Source: Parietichytrium sp. I65-24A
Taxonomy: Eukaryota; Sar; Bigyra; Thraustochytrida; Thraustochytriidae
Direction: 5' to 3'
DNA: 64,000 nucleotides
Assembly: GCA_012862575.1 (NCBI GenBank)
Contig: BLSF01000004.1
Location: 682,001-746,000 of the forward strand
Part shown: positions 20,135-31,476 of the stretch, piece by piece
How positions within the stretch are numbered: the first letter of the stretch is position 1
Layout of the letters: every line of letters begins with the position of its first letter
The notes under the pieces: generated by a model
What the model saw: only the letters and a program-made list of their open reading frames with translations
What the model was told of the DNA's origin: nothing
Databases searched by the model: none
Translations under genes and position numbers: made by a program

Positions 20135-21224
20135 CGTACCCCGTCAACCGATACAGTCCACTACAGAGCACAGAAGAAGCTGTGCTCTAAACTCTTCTGC
20201 ACCCGCCAACGCCAAGGGGCATTTCAATCCGACCGAGCCTTTCTCACGCGAGTGCTCGCGCCCCGTGTTCGCACTGATTCGAAGGACCGGCCAAACCAAA
20301 GCCCTGCGATGGAACGATGCAAGGAGGCAAGGATGAACGAGACTGGATGAGCCAATCGACTGACCGATCTACTAATTAATCTACAAGCCAACGAAAGTGT
20401 GGCAAACTGAACATTGAGCAGTCATGAGCAGACGGTCGACGGTATCAGCATCAGCGTCAGCATCACTATCACTATCAGTACGAGTATCAGCATCGACTAC
20501 ACAAGAAAGACCAGATGCGATGAGTCCAATCCGCGAGCTCAAAGTGCAAAGACACTCGCAGTCAATAAACAGAGCCTTTTCCAAGAGTACGTTTGGTGTT
20601 TTCATTCGGGAAGGCAGCAGAAACTCAGAATTTGGTACAGCACTTCATTGTCAGTCGACGGTGCTGTTGCGTTCGAATGCTTACCCTCTGTCTTCTGACT
20701 TCTTTCTCTTCTTCATCTTCTTCTTATTCTTCGCTTTTCCATTCGACCAAAGCCTGACTTGGCATGTGAGTTGAATAACCTTTCTTTCCGAAAACCAATC
20801 AGTCAATCGAAAGAAATGCATTTCACGCTGGCATTAACCCTCATCCACCCTAAACCTTAAGAACTCTGCTTTGAGCGCAAAATCCGTTGAACGGATCGAA
20901 TTCGACCTAGAACCCAATTACACCCGCTTAACATGGGACCATCTGTGATTCGCATGCGCACCGCAGAAAATACGATACAAAGCCTTGCCTCTCGTCTCGC
21001 TAGCCGTGAATCGCAGCGAGAAAAGTCGTGCACTGGTAATAAATACAGTGGCAGCCGTGCATAGAAGCCGATTCTGCGAGTACGAAAGGGGTTTGCCCAG
21101 CGTGAGCGTGAACTAATAAACGATGTGGAGTTGAAGCAAAAAGTTGGGCCGACCAAGACCAATGTGAACCAAGGTAGCCCGATCTTCATCGCAGACGGAG
21201 CGAAGGACGAAGAAGAAATAGCAA

Positions 21225-21255
<31 letters not shown>

Positions 21256-21506
21256 AGAAGGTAAAGGATATCGACGAGAGAAGCGAAAGAAGAAGGAGAA
21301 GAAGATCACGGCGATTGAGAACATACAGCACGCGGCAAGTCCCAACGAGTTCACTCGACGACCACGACCGTCGAGAAGCTGAATTGGTTTGCAAGCTCAG
21401 AGGCACAACTTCTTCTCATTGTTGACTTGCCGGCGAGTTGTGCATGCTCGCACGGAAAGGGCTGGGCAGCGGAGGGACGGGCCGTGGCAAGCAAGCAAGC
21501 TGTGAA
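20135..21506. other. Divergent intergenic region
   Basis: This lies between the starts of the CFAP97-IQ and formin genes. It has imperfect TATCAGCATC/TATCAC units at about 20450-20495 and a GAA repeat at about 21219-21260; both create spurious low-complexity open frames on both strands. An in-frame ATG for the formin at 21444 falls inside this interval and could be the true start. Confidence 0.45.
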
Positions 21507-24500
21507 ATGGCGGACGCATCGATGGAAGAGCGGCCGCCAGACGATGAGTTGGATAGGATGTACAGACGGCTGCTGGAGGAGCTGAATATACCGGAAAGCA
21601 AGCGAGGAAGCATGATGGCACAGCCCATGCACATGAAGTGGAAACTGCTCTCCAAACACCAGCGGTACGTTCGAGTACAGTCATCGTCGTATGGAAGCTA
21701 CGGCACCGCGGCCAGATGCGTCGCTGCGCTGGACAAGATGCTCCTGGAGGTGGACTCCGTTTCAGAGGCAAACGTGATGGATCTCCGCGTGGAGATGCGA
21801 AGCGAACCAGAGTGGACACAGGTATTTTTAGAGCTTGGGGGCTTGCACAAGCTCGTGAGCTTGCTTGATGCTGCGCAGTTGCGGAAGGAGATTCGGATGC
21901 AGACGGACTTGATCGAATGCCTCTGCATGCTTCTTCAGGCTAGCGAGACTACTCTCAGAGTACTCCTCAACGATGCCGACGCTATTACGATACTTGCAAG
22001 TTGCCTTCCGGCTGTAAATCGAGACACGGCGAAATTGGCCTGCGCTGCAATGCAGGCACTTGATAGTATTGCAAAAACATCTGTGGCCAGTCACAGCCGC
22101 GTCTTGTTAGCCCTTGAGGTGTATCGGGTAGAAAAAAACGAAGCCATGAGATTCGCGACCATTGCACAGTACTTGACCTGGGAGCATGACAGCAATATGA
22201 GCCTGCTCCTGAAGGTGCGCGCTCTAAGCCTCGTCAATTCTATTATCAGCGGAGCAAGTAACATTGAAGATCGCGTTGCTCTCCGAGCCGACTTTTGCCA
22301 CCTGGGAGTTTTACGTGTGCTGGATGACTTGGATGGCCTCTTTACACTTTTTGCAGACGAAGAGGAGATGAGAGGCGATCTTGCGCAAGTGTTCGAGTGC
22401 GTGCAAACATTCCGAACTTTGGCAGCAGCGGACAACGGGAAGTTACTTGATGAAGCGCCAAGCACAGGAAGTTGGCTCTGTGACGAGCACGTGCTTTTTG
22501 AGAAAGTCCATCAAAGCGCCAAAAGCGCGGGAACTACAAGAGAGCTCACAGCCATTTTGCACGCTCTATTAGTGATTCCAACAGCACCAAGTATGGCGTC
22601 GTCTCTTTGGTGTCTTCTTGCAGAAACAAGTCAGCGAATCGTCGCTACCCCGGAGGCGACGCAGATGTCTTTTCGCGAGGTGGAACAGAATTTCTTGAGC
22701 AGAGAAGCAAAGCACGAAACGCAGCAGATGAACGAGCGAAAAATAGTCGAGCTTGAGCGCGAGCTCAGCGATGCCAAAGACGACATCAAGAGTCTTGAGG
22801 AGCAGCTCAAAGTTGCACAGGAGCACTTGTCGGCCCCACCGAAACAAGAGCAGCAACAACAGCAGCAGCAGCAGCAGAAGACTCAGGAGAAACAACCTTC
22901 CAAGTTTGGAAAATACTTGGCCATGCTATCGAAGGGTCTTCCGGAAGGAGCCGTGCAGAATGCGTTAGTACGAGATGGGGTGCCGGAGGAAGATCAGAAC
23001 GAGTTCCTCTCGCTATTGCGGAATCCTCAGTCGCCCGTAAAACTGGAACCGCCCAGCGACCCAAAACTGCAAAAGTACGTCAACATGCTGAATCATGGTC
23101 TACCGATTGGAGCTGTGCAAAATGCCATGCTTCGAGACGGCATTGACGAGGCGGATCAGAAAACATTTATTAGAACACAGGCCGCAAAACACTCGGGGAC
23201 TCCCGCGAATGGCGACCCCGCACTCGATACAGAGGAAGAAGAGTCCAAAGAGAGGGACGAAGATGACTCTAGTGTCCGATCGGCCCGGCAAGATCCAAAG
23301 TTTGAAAAGTACGTAAAGATGCTGGCTGCTGGACTTCCAGAGGCAGTAGTGGAAAATGCCATGGTTCGGGACGGGTTGCACACTAATGACCGGGATGCAT
23401 TCTTCGGCAAAGGAGCGTCCTTTGGCGATTCCCGAAATGTAAAACAAGCTCCAAGCGCAGCATTACCTTCGCCACCGCCGAAGGTTCCACCAAAGACAAA
23501 GGCAGAGCAACGAGTGGCAATGAAGCCTTTGTTTTGGAGCCGTCTTGCGGACGAGAGCGTAGATGGCACTATCTGGATGGATTTAGATGACATGAAAATG
23601 GAGCTCCCGCTTGACGAGCTTGAAACTTGCTTTTCGCATCAAACGCCAGACGCTCGGGCAAGCAAGTCATCTGGCAATAATCAGAATGACGAGGATAGAA
23701 AAGCAAAGGGTTCTGGAAAGGCGGAACCAGCCGTGGTGGAGCTGCTGGACCCAAATCGTCAGCGCAATGTCGGGATCACTTTTGCTCGCCTGAAGATGTC
23801 TCCTCAGATGCTAAGGCTGTGCATTCAAGACCTCGACTTGAAACGGCTAGGTGGTACTGATCGCGTGGGGATGCTCACAAATCTAGTTCCCTCATCGGAC
23901 GAAGTGAACCTGGTCAAACAATTCGACGGCGATAAGAGCAAGCTCGGAAAGATTGAACAGCTTTTCATGGAACTTGCAAACGTGGACCACTTGGAGAAGC
24001 GCATCAAAGCGTGGCAAATCTCCCTTCGACTAAAAGCAGCAGCAGCAGAGAGCAGGGAAAATGTTGAAGTATTTATCAAGGCGTGTGAGGAAGTGGACAC
24101 GTCAAACGCGTTTCGCCAACTCCTTCGGGCAGTGCTGGAAGTAGGAAATTACCTGAACGGTTCAACTGCCCGAGGTGGGGCATATGGCTTCAAGTTAGAC
24201 TTACTCTCCAAGCTGGAGACTGTCCGCTCATCAGACAATAAGACCAATTTGCTGCACTTCATTGTCCGAGAAATGGCAGAGAAGCAGTATCCGGGTATGT
24301 TGCGCCTCCCAAAAGATCTCGAGCATGCCTCTCAAGCAGCCCACATATCTCTCTCGGGACTTTTGCAGGAATGCAAGTCACTTGAGAATGATCTGGGATT
24401 TGTCTCTGGACTAGTTAAGAGTTTGGAAGGGGAGGATTCGGCCACAGTTTCAAAGCTTGAAGGTTTTCTTCAAGACGCTGGAAAGACAATGGTTCACCTA

Positions 24501-24797
24501 CGGAAGGCTATGGACTCGGCTCAAACCAAGTATTTAGCTCTGCTCGACAAGCTAGCAGTTGGTGACGAAGAAGCCAAAAAGGACTCTGAGGGTTTCTTCA
24601 AGTTGTTGGATGACCTGGTCTCCTCGTTCAAGCGTGAGCTTTCCCCTGGAACCACGCGAAAACGAACCACTGCGCTTCTGATATCGAAGCCTAAACTCAA
24701 AGCTTCCGCAGTCGCCAAGCCAAAGATATCCGGTCCGTCCGTTCTCGACGGAATCCGAAACCACAAAGGCCTCCGGAGCACTCGCCGAAACACGTAA
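21507..24797 (+). CDS. Diaphanous-type formin (GBD/FH3-FH2) with three CCDC53-like motifs
   Basis: I chose the ATG at 21507 (MADASMEERPPDDELDRMYR, preceded by GAA and followed by G), giving 1096 residues; an in-frame ATG at 21444 would add 21. Residues about 10-380 resemble the Rho-GTPase-binding/FH3 armadillo region. A coiled coil and a polyglutamine run (9 Gln) follow. Three copies of a KYxxMLxxGLPxGAVxNAMxRDG motif begin near residues 468, 522 and 599, resembling the CCDC53 (WASH complex subunit 3) motif seen in protist formins. FH1 is reduced to LPSPPPKVPPK. FH2 begins at KPLFWSRLADE (about 673) and contains the lasso/knob landmarks and VLEVGNYLNGSTARGGAYGF. FH2 domains nucleate and elongate unbranched actin filaments. 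With so little polyproline, profilin-actin delivery may be weak or come from a partner. Confidence 0.92.
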   Translation: MADASMEERPPDDELDRMYRRLLEELNIPESKRGSMMAQPMHMKWKLLSKHQRYVRVQSSSYGSYGTAARCVAALDKMLLEVDSVSEANVMDLRVEMRSEPEWTQVFLELGGLHKLVSLLDAAQLRKEIRMQTDLIECLCMLLQASETTLRVLLNDADAITILASCLPAVNRDTAKLACAAMQALDSIAKTSVASHSRVLLALEVYRVEKNEAMRFATIAQYLTWEHDSNMSLLLKVRALSLVNSIISGASNIEDRVALRADFCHLGVLRVLDDLDGLFTLFADEEEMRGDLAQVFECVQTFRTLAAADNGKLLDEAPSTGSWLCDEHVLFEKVHQSAKSAGTTRELTAILHALLVIPTAPSMASSLWCLLAETSQRIVATPEATQMSFREVEQNFLSREAKHETQQMNERKIVELERELSDAKDDIKSLEEQLKVAQEHLSAPPKQEQQQQQQQQQKTQEKQPSKFGKYLAMLSKGLPEGAVQNALVRDGVPEEDQNEFLSLLRNPQSPVKLEPPSDPKLQKYVNMLNHGLPIGAVQNAMLRDGIDEADQKTFIRTQAAKHSGTPANGDPALDTEEEESKERDEDDSSVRSARQDPKFEKYVKMLAAGLPEAVVENAMVRDGLHTNDRDAFFGKGASFGDSRNVKQAPSAALPSPPPKVPPKTKAEQRVAMKPLFWSRLADESVDGTIWMDLDDMKMELPLDELETCFSHQTPDARASKSSGNNQNDEDRKAKGSGKAEPAVVELLDPNRQRNVGITFARLKMSPQMLRLCIQDLDLKRLGGTDRVGMLTNLVPSSDEVNLVKQFDGDKSKLGKIEQLFMELANVDHLEKRIKAWQISLRLKAAAAESRENVEVFIKACEEVDTSNAFRQLLRAVLEVGNYLNGSTARGGAYGFKLDLLSKLETVRSSDNKTNLLHFIVREMAEKQYPGMLRLPKDLEHASQAAHISLSGLLQECKSLENDLGFVSGLVKSLEGEDSATVSKLEGFLQDAGKTMVHLRKAMDSAQTKYLALLDKLAVGDEEAKKDSEGFFKLLDDLVSSFKRELSPGTTRKRTTALLISKPKLKASAVAKPKISGPSVLDGIRNHKGLRSTRRNT

Positions 24798-25561
24798 ATG
24801 ACCTCTTAAAAAAACCAACATGAAACCCGCTTGCACCTATTCTAAACTGCTCTCCATATTCAATCACAACTCACCGCGCGAACACACTTTGCGCAGGCGA
24901 GCATCACAGTTCAGAGTTCCCCTATGCAATATACCTCCGCAGCATTGGGTTCTCTCCCACCTCCTTCTCTTTATCTTCGATCGTTTGAACCTCATCCCAA
25001 ACACTGTGGTTATCGAGTCACAACATTCACATATCCTGCTCTTGCTCCTGGTTCTGATCCTCTCAACTTGACCAAATTTCGCAATCCATCCATCGTCGAT
25101 GCCATTTCGTCTTCACCATTCTATAGGACACAGCTACCTCTCGCTACCAGTCCGCCACACACTCCGGCACCCAGCAACACCAAGGTAGTACCCACTACTC
25201 ACATCACTATCATCAACTGCTACGCAAATCGGTAATAACGCCACTAAAATAGGCTAATGCGCCAGGTGTCCTCGCTCGTGGCGAGTCCTAAAGATTCCTC
25301 TATACCGGCGTAGCGAAGAAGAACACGAGCGAAAAAAAAACACCGTCGCGGACATCTCGCCCCGAGTCTCGACCGTGTAGGAATTATATATCTTAGGCGG
25401 AAGCAGTCCCGCGTCTCTCACATCATCCATCCACCATCTGTCCGAGCCACACGGCGAAATCCACATCCAGACCTCCCACTCACTGTCCCGAGTACAGTCC
25501 AAACCTCCCTCACTTCAAGTTCGGAAGTTCGGAGTAACGCCAAAGGGTACGCGCGCACGAT
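24798..25561. other. Intergenic region between the formin and SRP14 genes
   Basis: This holds the formin 3' flank and the SRP14 promoter. No open frame shows a recognisable family and no regulatory motif stands out. Confidence 0.4.
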
Positions 25562-25987
25562 ATGGCGGACGCGCACAGCGAGTTCCTCTCGCGGCTGGCG
25601 AGCATGTACGCGGACACGAAGGCGAGCGGCTCCGTGACCCTCTCTCTGAAACGCGTCTCCGCAGAAACGCTCGCCGGGCCCGCAGGAAAGAAGAAGAAGA
25701 ACAACAACAACAATGATGATGCCGCGAAAGTGTCCGCGGACGAGCAAGTGTACGCGTGCCTTGTCCGCGCAGTGCAGAGTGGCGGGGAGATGGAGCAGAA
25801 GAGGAGGGGCGGAAAGAAGGCCAAGGTGACTGCCATAGTAAAGGGCGCGGACCAAGACGAGTTTCACACTCAACTCACGGCGCTGAACAAGGCAAGCATG
25901 GATGGGTTGAAGAAGAGGCAGAAGAAGAAGAAACAGCAGCAGAAGAAGAAGAAGAAGCAGCAGCAGCAAGCCAAGAATAGCGAATAG
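25562..25987 (+). CDS. SRP14: Signal recognition particle 14-kDa subunit (SRP14)
   Basis: This is a 141-residue protein from an ATG at 25562. It has the SRP14 landmarks: EFLSRLASMYADTKASGSVT at the N terminus (compare the family's FLxELxxLFxxxRxSGSVxxTLK), VYACLVRAVQSG, then KAKVTAIVKGADQDEFHTQL and the near-invariant NKASMDGLKKRQKKK. SRP14 pairs with SRP9 and binds the Alu domain of SRP RNA to slow translation while the ribosome docks at the endoplasmic reticulum. The internal loop is a low-complexity KKKKNNNNNDDAAK stretch. The tail is Lys/Gln-rich, and basic tails occur in other SRP14 proteins. Just after the stop, AGCGAAT-type units repeat (25975-26022). Confidence 0.93.
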   Translation: MADAHSEFLSRLASMYADTKASGSVTLSLKRVSAETLAGPAGKKKKNNNNNDDAAKVSADEQVYACLVRAVQSGGEMEQKRRGGKKAKVTAIVKGADQDEFHTQLTALNKASMDGLKKRQKKKKQQQKKKKKQQQQAKNSE

Positions 25988-26711
25988 CGGATAGCGAATT
26001 GCGGAGAGCGAATGGCGAATTGAATGCGAGGGATGGGTTTTGGGGCAGATTAGATTTTACATCTCTATGGATTGTCCACCTCCTCTAGATGGCTCGCTGG
26101 GCGCGTGTTTCGTGTTTCTTGTTTCGTGTTTCATGCTGGATATCGGCGGCCAGCATTGGGGTTGGTGCTTGAATGATTCGTTTGGTAGTTTCTACGCTCC
26201 GGATTACTGAATCTGGACGCTAGCGGGCTAGGTTCTGGGTTCATGACTTTGGATTCTCTTGACCCGCTGGAATACGTGGATTTGGTGCAAGTAACTGTGA
26301 CTGTGATAATGCGCGTGGATCCTGAGGAAGGGGGCGAAGAGTAAGAAGCGTGCTGCAAAGAGTGTGTTGTGAAGAAAAAAAATTAAACCAAAAACATATT
26401 TCAACTTTTTCTCTCGTGTCTTGATACCACTCCTTGGCCGCCGCGGGCTGCATGTACGTGGGTCCAAGTTCATGTGTTGTTCCCCCTTCTCTCCTTTCGC
26501 ATTTAATTCATAAGTCGGGAAAAAAGTAAAGAAGAGTCTCTAGTGTTTCTATGTTCATCTCTCTCTTCGTCTCCAGGATCTCGCTCTTCGCCACTTTTCC
26601 GTCTCATGCGCACAGCGGCCGCTTCCGCACGCTCCTATCCCACTCTGCATTTTTTCTTGACAGTTCTGCGCGCTAGTGGGCAGGACAGAAGGGAAGAGGA
26701 GGTTCTCGCTG
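25988..26711. other. Convergent 3' region between SRP14 and the BAR-RhoGAP gene
   Basis: AGCGAAT-like tandem units lie directly after the SRP14 stop and a TTTCGTGTTTC-type repeat near 26107-26131. Nothing in it looks coding. Confidence 0.45.
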
Positions 26712-28325
26712 TTACACGAGCTCCTTTGATTTCTCCTCCCGTAGAGTGAAGGATGCGGATGCGGAATCAAGCTCTGCGTCAGAGTCTTCCACGGGGTCGC
26801 TAATGAAGTTCTTTGCCGATCTGCCAAACAATGTGTTTGCGTCAATGTGCTTTTGCTTGGGCCGGGGAAGCTTGGAGGAGTGCTGAATAAACACCTTGAC
26901 TGCAGCAATAGCGGCCTGCATATCCCGTAAGACTTCGTTTGCGGGAGTCTCTTCCGGGGCGCGCATAATACTGGGCGCGAAGCATGTGGCCAGGTTTGCA
27001 GCAGACATTCGGTTGTTTTCTTCGTCGCGTGTAACTTCATTTAAAAAGTTGGCGAGCATACCCAGCAGCTCGCGATGCTCCTTCGGCATGACAAGAACGA
27101 GCTGGATTGCGTTTGTCACGGTCGTTGCCTTCTCCGCATTAAGATCATCCCGCAGGAGCTCCATTAGCGGGCCATAATGCTCGCTTGGAATGAGCGGCTC
27201 TGGAAGCTCGCGAAGCCAGAGCTTGAGCAAGGTGCAAACGTCGTGAACTGAGGCAAACTCAGTGTTGCCGAGCACGTTTTTCTCGCCGGCATCGTATTTG
27301 GCTTTGATCATGTCCACCGTGTCTTTGTGGCCAGGCACCCGGAAAATGCCCTCCGTGGTCAGCCCCGATTTGCGAATATAGGCGATTGCGTCGCACATCA
27401 CCACTGGCGTACTCGAGGTAAGAGGAACGCCAAACACCTCTCCGTTGTTTTTCCGAGAGAATTTCTTACTACGGGAACTAGCCAAGTTGGTGATATGGGC
27501 CACACCTTCCACGTCCAGTTCCGGGCCCTTAGGAGGCTCCTTGTCATACTGTTCCAGAGTGGAGGCAAATATTTCCACGCTTTCAAACATTGGCTTGAGA
27601 GCCTCCAATTTGCGCACGCTCTCCTTCATCATGTGGAGCTGGCACGCCAGCAGCGCGGACATTGGCCCGTCCAAGATTGCACCCTCCAAGCGCTGCTTCT
27701 CCATGTCGTGAAATTGTTCGAGAAGCCACTTGGTGCTCTGATCGACAGCATCCTCTGCTTCCTCCAGTCGCAGTTTCCTCTGCGCCAGCTCTTCTGCGAC
27801 CTCGTCTTCGGACTTTCTGCGACCAAACAGAGTATTCTGTTTCTTCTTCTTATCCTGTTCGGCCAGCTCGGCCTTCGCTAAATTGTCATACTTGCGAAGA
27901 TGAGCGTCGTAGTCCAGCAAGAGCTTCTTCCGGTGCCTGGCCTTCTCCTCCACCTCCGGAAACTGCCACAGCAAAAGCTCAGTTGCGGCTTTGACCTCCT
28001 CTTCGTACAGCCGCTCCACGGAAGACAGATGCACCCTCTCGATCTCGGCATGAGCTTGGCCAAGTGCCACTGTCGCCTTTGCGGCGTCGGTTCCCTGATG
28101 AAACGCCGCTAGCTCCACAGTGAGAGCGGCAGCAGAGTTCTGCATCTGCCTGATAGAGTCCAAGTGCACGGCCATCGACTTTCGCAGGCTCTTGATCGCG
28201 CGACACGTGTTCTTGTACGTGATGTGGTCCTCTCGAAACTCAGAGTCCTCCGTGGCCTCTGCTGCGCCGAGCGCCTGCAACGCCTGCTGCTTCATCCGCC
28301 GTCTCGCATCTTTGAAATTCTTCAT
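26712..28325 (-). CDS. BAR-domain Rho GTPase-activating protein
   Basis: The first ATG is at 28325 (MKNFKDARRRMKQQALQALG), giving 537 residues; the open frame extends upstream only through a GTG. Residues about 15-265 are a helical BAR-like domain with a split in the middle (KKKKQNTLFGRRKSEDE), which binds curved membranes. The RhoGAP domain runs from FGVPLTSSTPVVMCDAIAYI (about 300) to about 480. It contains the arginine finger in EGIFRVPGHKD, the KLWLRELPEPLIP helix and NRMSAANLATCFAPSIMR. Such proteins stimulate GTP hydrolysis by Rho-family GTPases at membranes. The formin two genes away is a plausible downstream effector of the same GTPases, but chance proximity is just as likely. Confidence 0.93.
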   Translation of the reverse strand: MKNFKDARRRMKQQALQALGAAEATEDSEFREDHITYKNTCRAIKSLRKSMAVHLDSIRQMQNSAAALTVELAAFHQGTDAAKATVALGQAHAEIERVHLSSVERLYEEEVKAATELLLWQFPEVEEKARHRKKLLLDYDAHLRKYDNLAKAELAEQDKKKKQNTLFGRRKSEDEVAEELAQRKLRLEEAEDAVDQSTKWLLEQFHDMEKQRLEGAILDGPMSALLACQLHMMKESVRKLEALKPMFESVEIFASTLEQYDKEPPKGPELDVEGVAHITNLASSRSKKFSRKNNGEVFGVPLTSSTPVVMCDAIAYIRKSGLTTEGIFRVPGHKDTVDMIKAKYDAGEKNVLGNTEFASVHDVCTLLKLWLRELPEPLIPSEHYGPLMELLRDDLNAEKATTVTNAIQLVLVMPKEHRELLGMLANFLNEVTRDEENNRMSAANLATCFAPSIMRAPEETPANEVLRDMQAAIAAVKVFIQHSSKLPRPKQKHIDANTLFGRSAKNFISDPVEDSDAELDSASASFTLREEKSKELV

Positions 28326-31300
28326 TTCCGTCCTTCCCTCTCCCGACTTGTCCTGCACACCGCCAACCTTCGTCTGCTTCTCCTCTCCGCTTTAACCAAT
28401 CTTCGTCTGCTTCTCCTCTCCGCTTTAGTCGTCTTCCTAACAACGCACTCAAAGGCACACTCTCCCAAACGAACACGCTCACAAGAGCTCCGACCTACTT
28501 GCAAAGTGCGTAGTCGCGTAGTCGCGTATTCGCGTAATCGAGTAATCGCGGTAAATGCCCAAGTGCGTAAGTGCGTAGCTCCGCCGCACGTCGCTGCGAT
28601 GATACAGGACCCTGATCTTGCGGGCAATTACACTCGCGGACCCTCTCCACGGTACTCGAGTACTCGGTACGATAACTCTGGTCGCCACCCGTCCCAGCAA
28701 TGTAACGCCTTTTGGCCCTCTGGCTGTGCAATGGACGGTGAATTGCTAGTTTAAATTGTAGGGTAGCGGTAGTGATTTCGTTGCCGTGGGCGAGCACAGT
28801 GGGAGGGTTTATGAGAAATGCGACGCGGTAGAGGACCATTTACTGGCAATATTTAATTTCACCAGTCTTGTAAGAGACAATGTCTGGACACCTGCTGCTG
28901 GAAAGTGATACTCATACTTTAGTCGATTGGGTAATCGCCAAGCTCTTATGGACCTAGTCAGTGATATGCATATAACCTCAGGTGGGAGAAAGTTAGCAAT
29001 GTCGGTCAAATCTAGCCTAGAGGTAGGTGATAGACCATCTTATTTTATCCTACTTGATACTCTATGCGTGAAATGGCTCTCCCCATTCTCCTCGTTGAGC
29101 TCGGTTCTCAGCCAAAGAACCGGCGCGAGAACCCACCCGAAAGAAGTTGCAAGGTCTCTAGTAGAGCTAGCTAGCCTAGCTGGTACCGGTACTGTACGAT
29201 GTGAGTAACAGGTAAAAAGGGAGCAAAGCATGAAACATGCGAAAGTGAGTGAACAGAAATGCACTCTCGAGACCTGTTCGACGCTCAACTCATCAGCGTT
29301 GGTCGGCGTTATCAAGATTCAAGATTCAAGATTCCAGATTCAAGATTGGTGACTGCGACGCGGCCCAGCATGACGAGAAATTGCGGAGGTGTACGTACAC
29401 TACTGCGTGCACAATCGCGTATTGACTGACTTGACTGCGAGCGCGACATACCTCCGAGGTGACGACCCAATCGTAGTCGATCTAGATCCAGCCTGCGCAC
29501 GCAGATCTTCCCATCTCCAAGGAACGCTGCTCAGAACGAGAGAAACCGAGCAACGTCTTTTCGAATGATTTGCATGCAACCCGCGAGCATCCTTGTTCGG
29601 GCTACGTTACGTACGGCCTTTACAACTAAGGCCAGGTGCGCCGTTATCCTCAAGGGGCGCGCCGTTCGGCCTGCGAAGGCTGAGTAAATTATTGACAAAC
29701 CTAACACCGCCTCCGAGAAAATCGCAACCGTTGGCTCGCTTCAACGTCCGGAAATGTCGCGCCACAGCTGGTGCAGCAACGTATGTAGTAAACCGCCTGT
29801 ACGCAGGCAGCAATCAGGACTCGCAGGTTTGCTAATTTGGAAATTAGACGGTTGTGAAATCCAACTGACTTGGACAGTGAGTGAGTCGTGGTGCTCACAG
29901 CCCTGAGCACTCCAAGAATGGAAGATTGGATTGGATTAGATTAGAATGGAATGGAAGACTGGGGACTGGAAGATTGGAAGAGTGCTCGCTGCCATTTTCC
30001 AGTCACTTTTTGTGCCTGGGCATGCCTGGGCATGTGTGTCTGTGTCTCTGCCTGTCTGTCTCTCTCTCTATCTATCTATCTATCTTCACATTACGACTCG
30101 TTGTTGCCCAATCTCATTCACTGTCATTTGAAAGCCGAACGTTGAGTGTTGAGGTGCTTTGATTGGGAGACGTTGAGAGTTGAAACAAAAGCTTTTCGAG
30201 CGTTTTCAATTTGAAGACTGAGCTTCTGAGTATCTGAGCCTCTGACTCGGAGTAAACATTTGCAAACGCATAAACATAACACAGCGTACAACCTAGCTAA
30301 GGCGTACGCCTGCTAGAGGGTGTTAAGTTAAGAATTGTTTTAACTGTTCTAACCGTCCTGTCGGCCCGTACGTTCGGGCTTCTAGCGAGGCGCTAAACAG
30401 GGCTATGGCGTGGTATTATTGAGCAGATAGCACAATAGATGACCGGTCTAATCGGCGGCGAATATGTGGGCCACATTGTGACGATCCCTATAGTAGTTAC
30501 TAAATAGGGTCTACTAAAAATGTACATTTTTTTTACATACATCAGAATTCACTGAACAGTAAAAATAACGAAGCTTCATTCATTTTCCAAGTTCTTTGTG
30601 TGATGAACGTCTTTTACAGCTGATCAAACACGAAACTACTCTACGCTATTCGCTGCTGTGTTGAGTGTTGTGTGTTGAGTGTTGAAACGGCGCTCCATTC
30701 TTTCCTTTCCAAAGTTTCGATCAAGCAAAAGCGACCTCCACTCCCAGACATCTCCAAATCTCCTCACAACCGCAACCGCAGCCCGGCCCTACCAGTTTCT
30801 CCCATCCAATCCCTATTCGCAAAGCGTTCCGCACCGCAACGGGCTTGGGCTTCTCTTGCCTCTGTACGGTAGCGGCGGTAGCCCTTCAATACCAAAAACA
30901 CTAACTTCTCGTGGTTCAACCAAACAAAGTGTACCGGCATTTCCGAGTCCCGACAGTGAGTACAGAGACAGACGGTCCTCGTCCCCGCAGCAGGAGACAG
31001 ACAGTCCCATAGAAACAGTTATCAGGACAGTAGCGATCAGGTCCTCGCGTTCTGCGAGTCGGCGTTCCGTGCGCCGTGGTCAGTGTTCCGTGTTCCGTGC
31101 GCCGTGTTCCGGGAGAGTTCCTTGCAGAACGTCAGCATCGAGCTTGCGGCGGAAAAGTGCGAGAAAGTGCGAGCTTGGTACGATATTGCGTGGGCTTACT
31201 GCTGGGCAAGCGTTTGCTGAAGTGTGCGCGCGAGAGAGAGAAACGGGGATGAGAAAAGGGCAGTGAGCGGTGTTGTGAAGAGTATTGCAAAAGTATTGCA

Positions 31301-31476
31301 ATTTGCAAAGAAGAGATTGTAATTTGCAATTCAGAGTATCAGAGATTCAGGAATTCAGGAATTCAGGTCCTCGGTCGGCGGCTGGCTAGCTAGAATTTAG
31401 AAAGCAAGCAATCAAGCAGGGGAAGGTTGGTCGGAGCGCGGGTGCCAGTGCTGCCAAGGCCAGGTTTGTGGGCAGG
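28326..31476. other. Divergent 3.1-kb intergenic region
   Basis: It lies between the starts of the BAR-RhoGAP and the giant surface-protein genes. Near 28367-28427 a unit of about 34 bases containing CTTCGTCTGCTTCTCCTCTC is repeated in tandem. TCAAGAT units (about 29314-29346) and CTAT units (about 30068-30083) are simple repeats. No open frame has a family signature. The A/T-rich stretch at 30520-30650 and the DNA after it presumably hold the promoter of the giant gene. Confidence 0.45.

Noticed and set aside
25418-25969. 183-codon antisense frame with a polyleucine start opposite SRP14
   Set aside because: The leucines are the complement of the Lys/Gln-rich tail; SRP14 is clear on the other strand.
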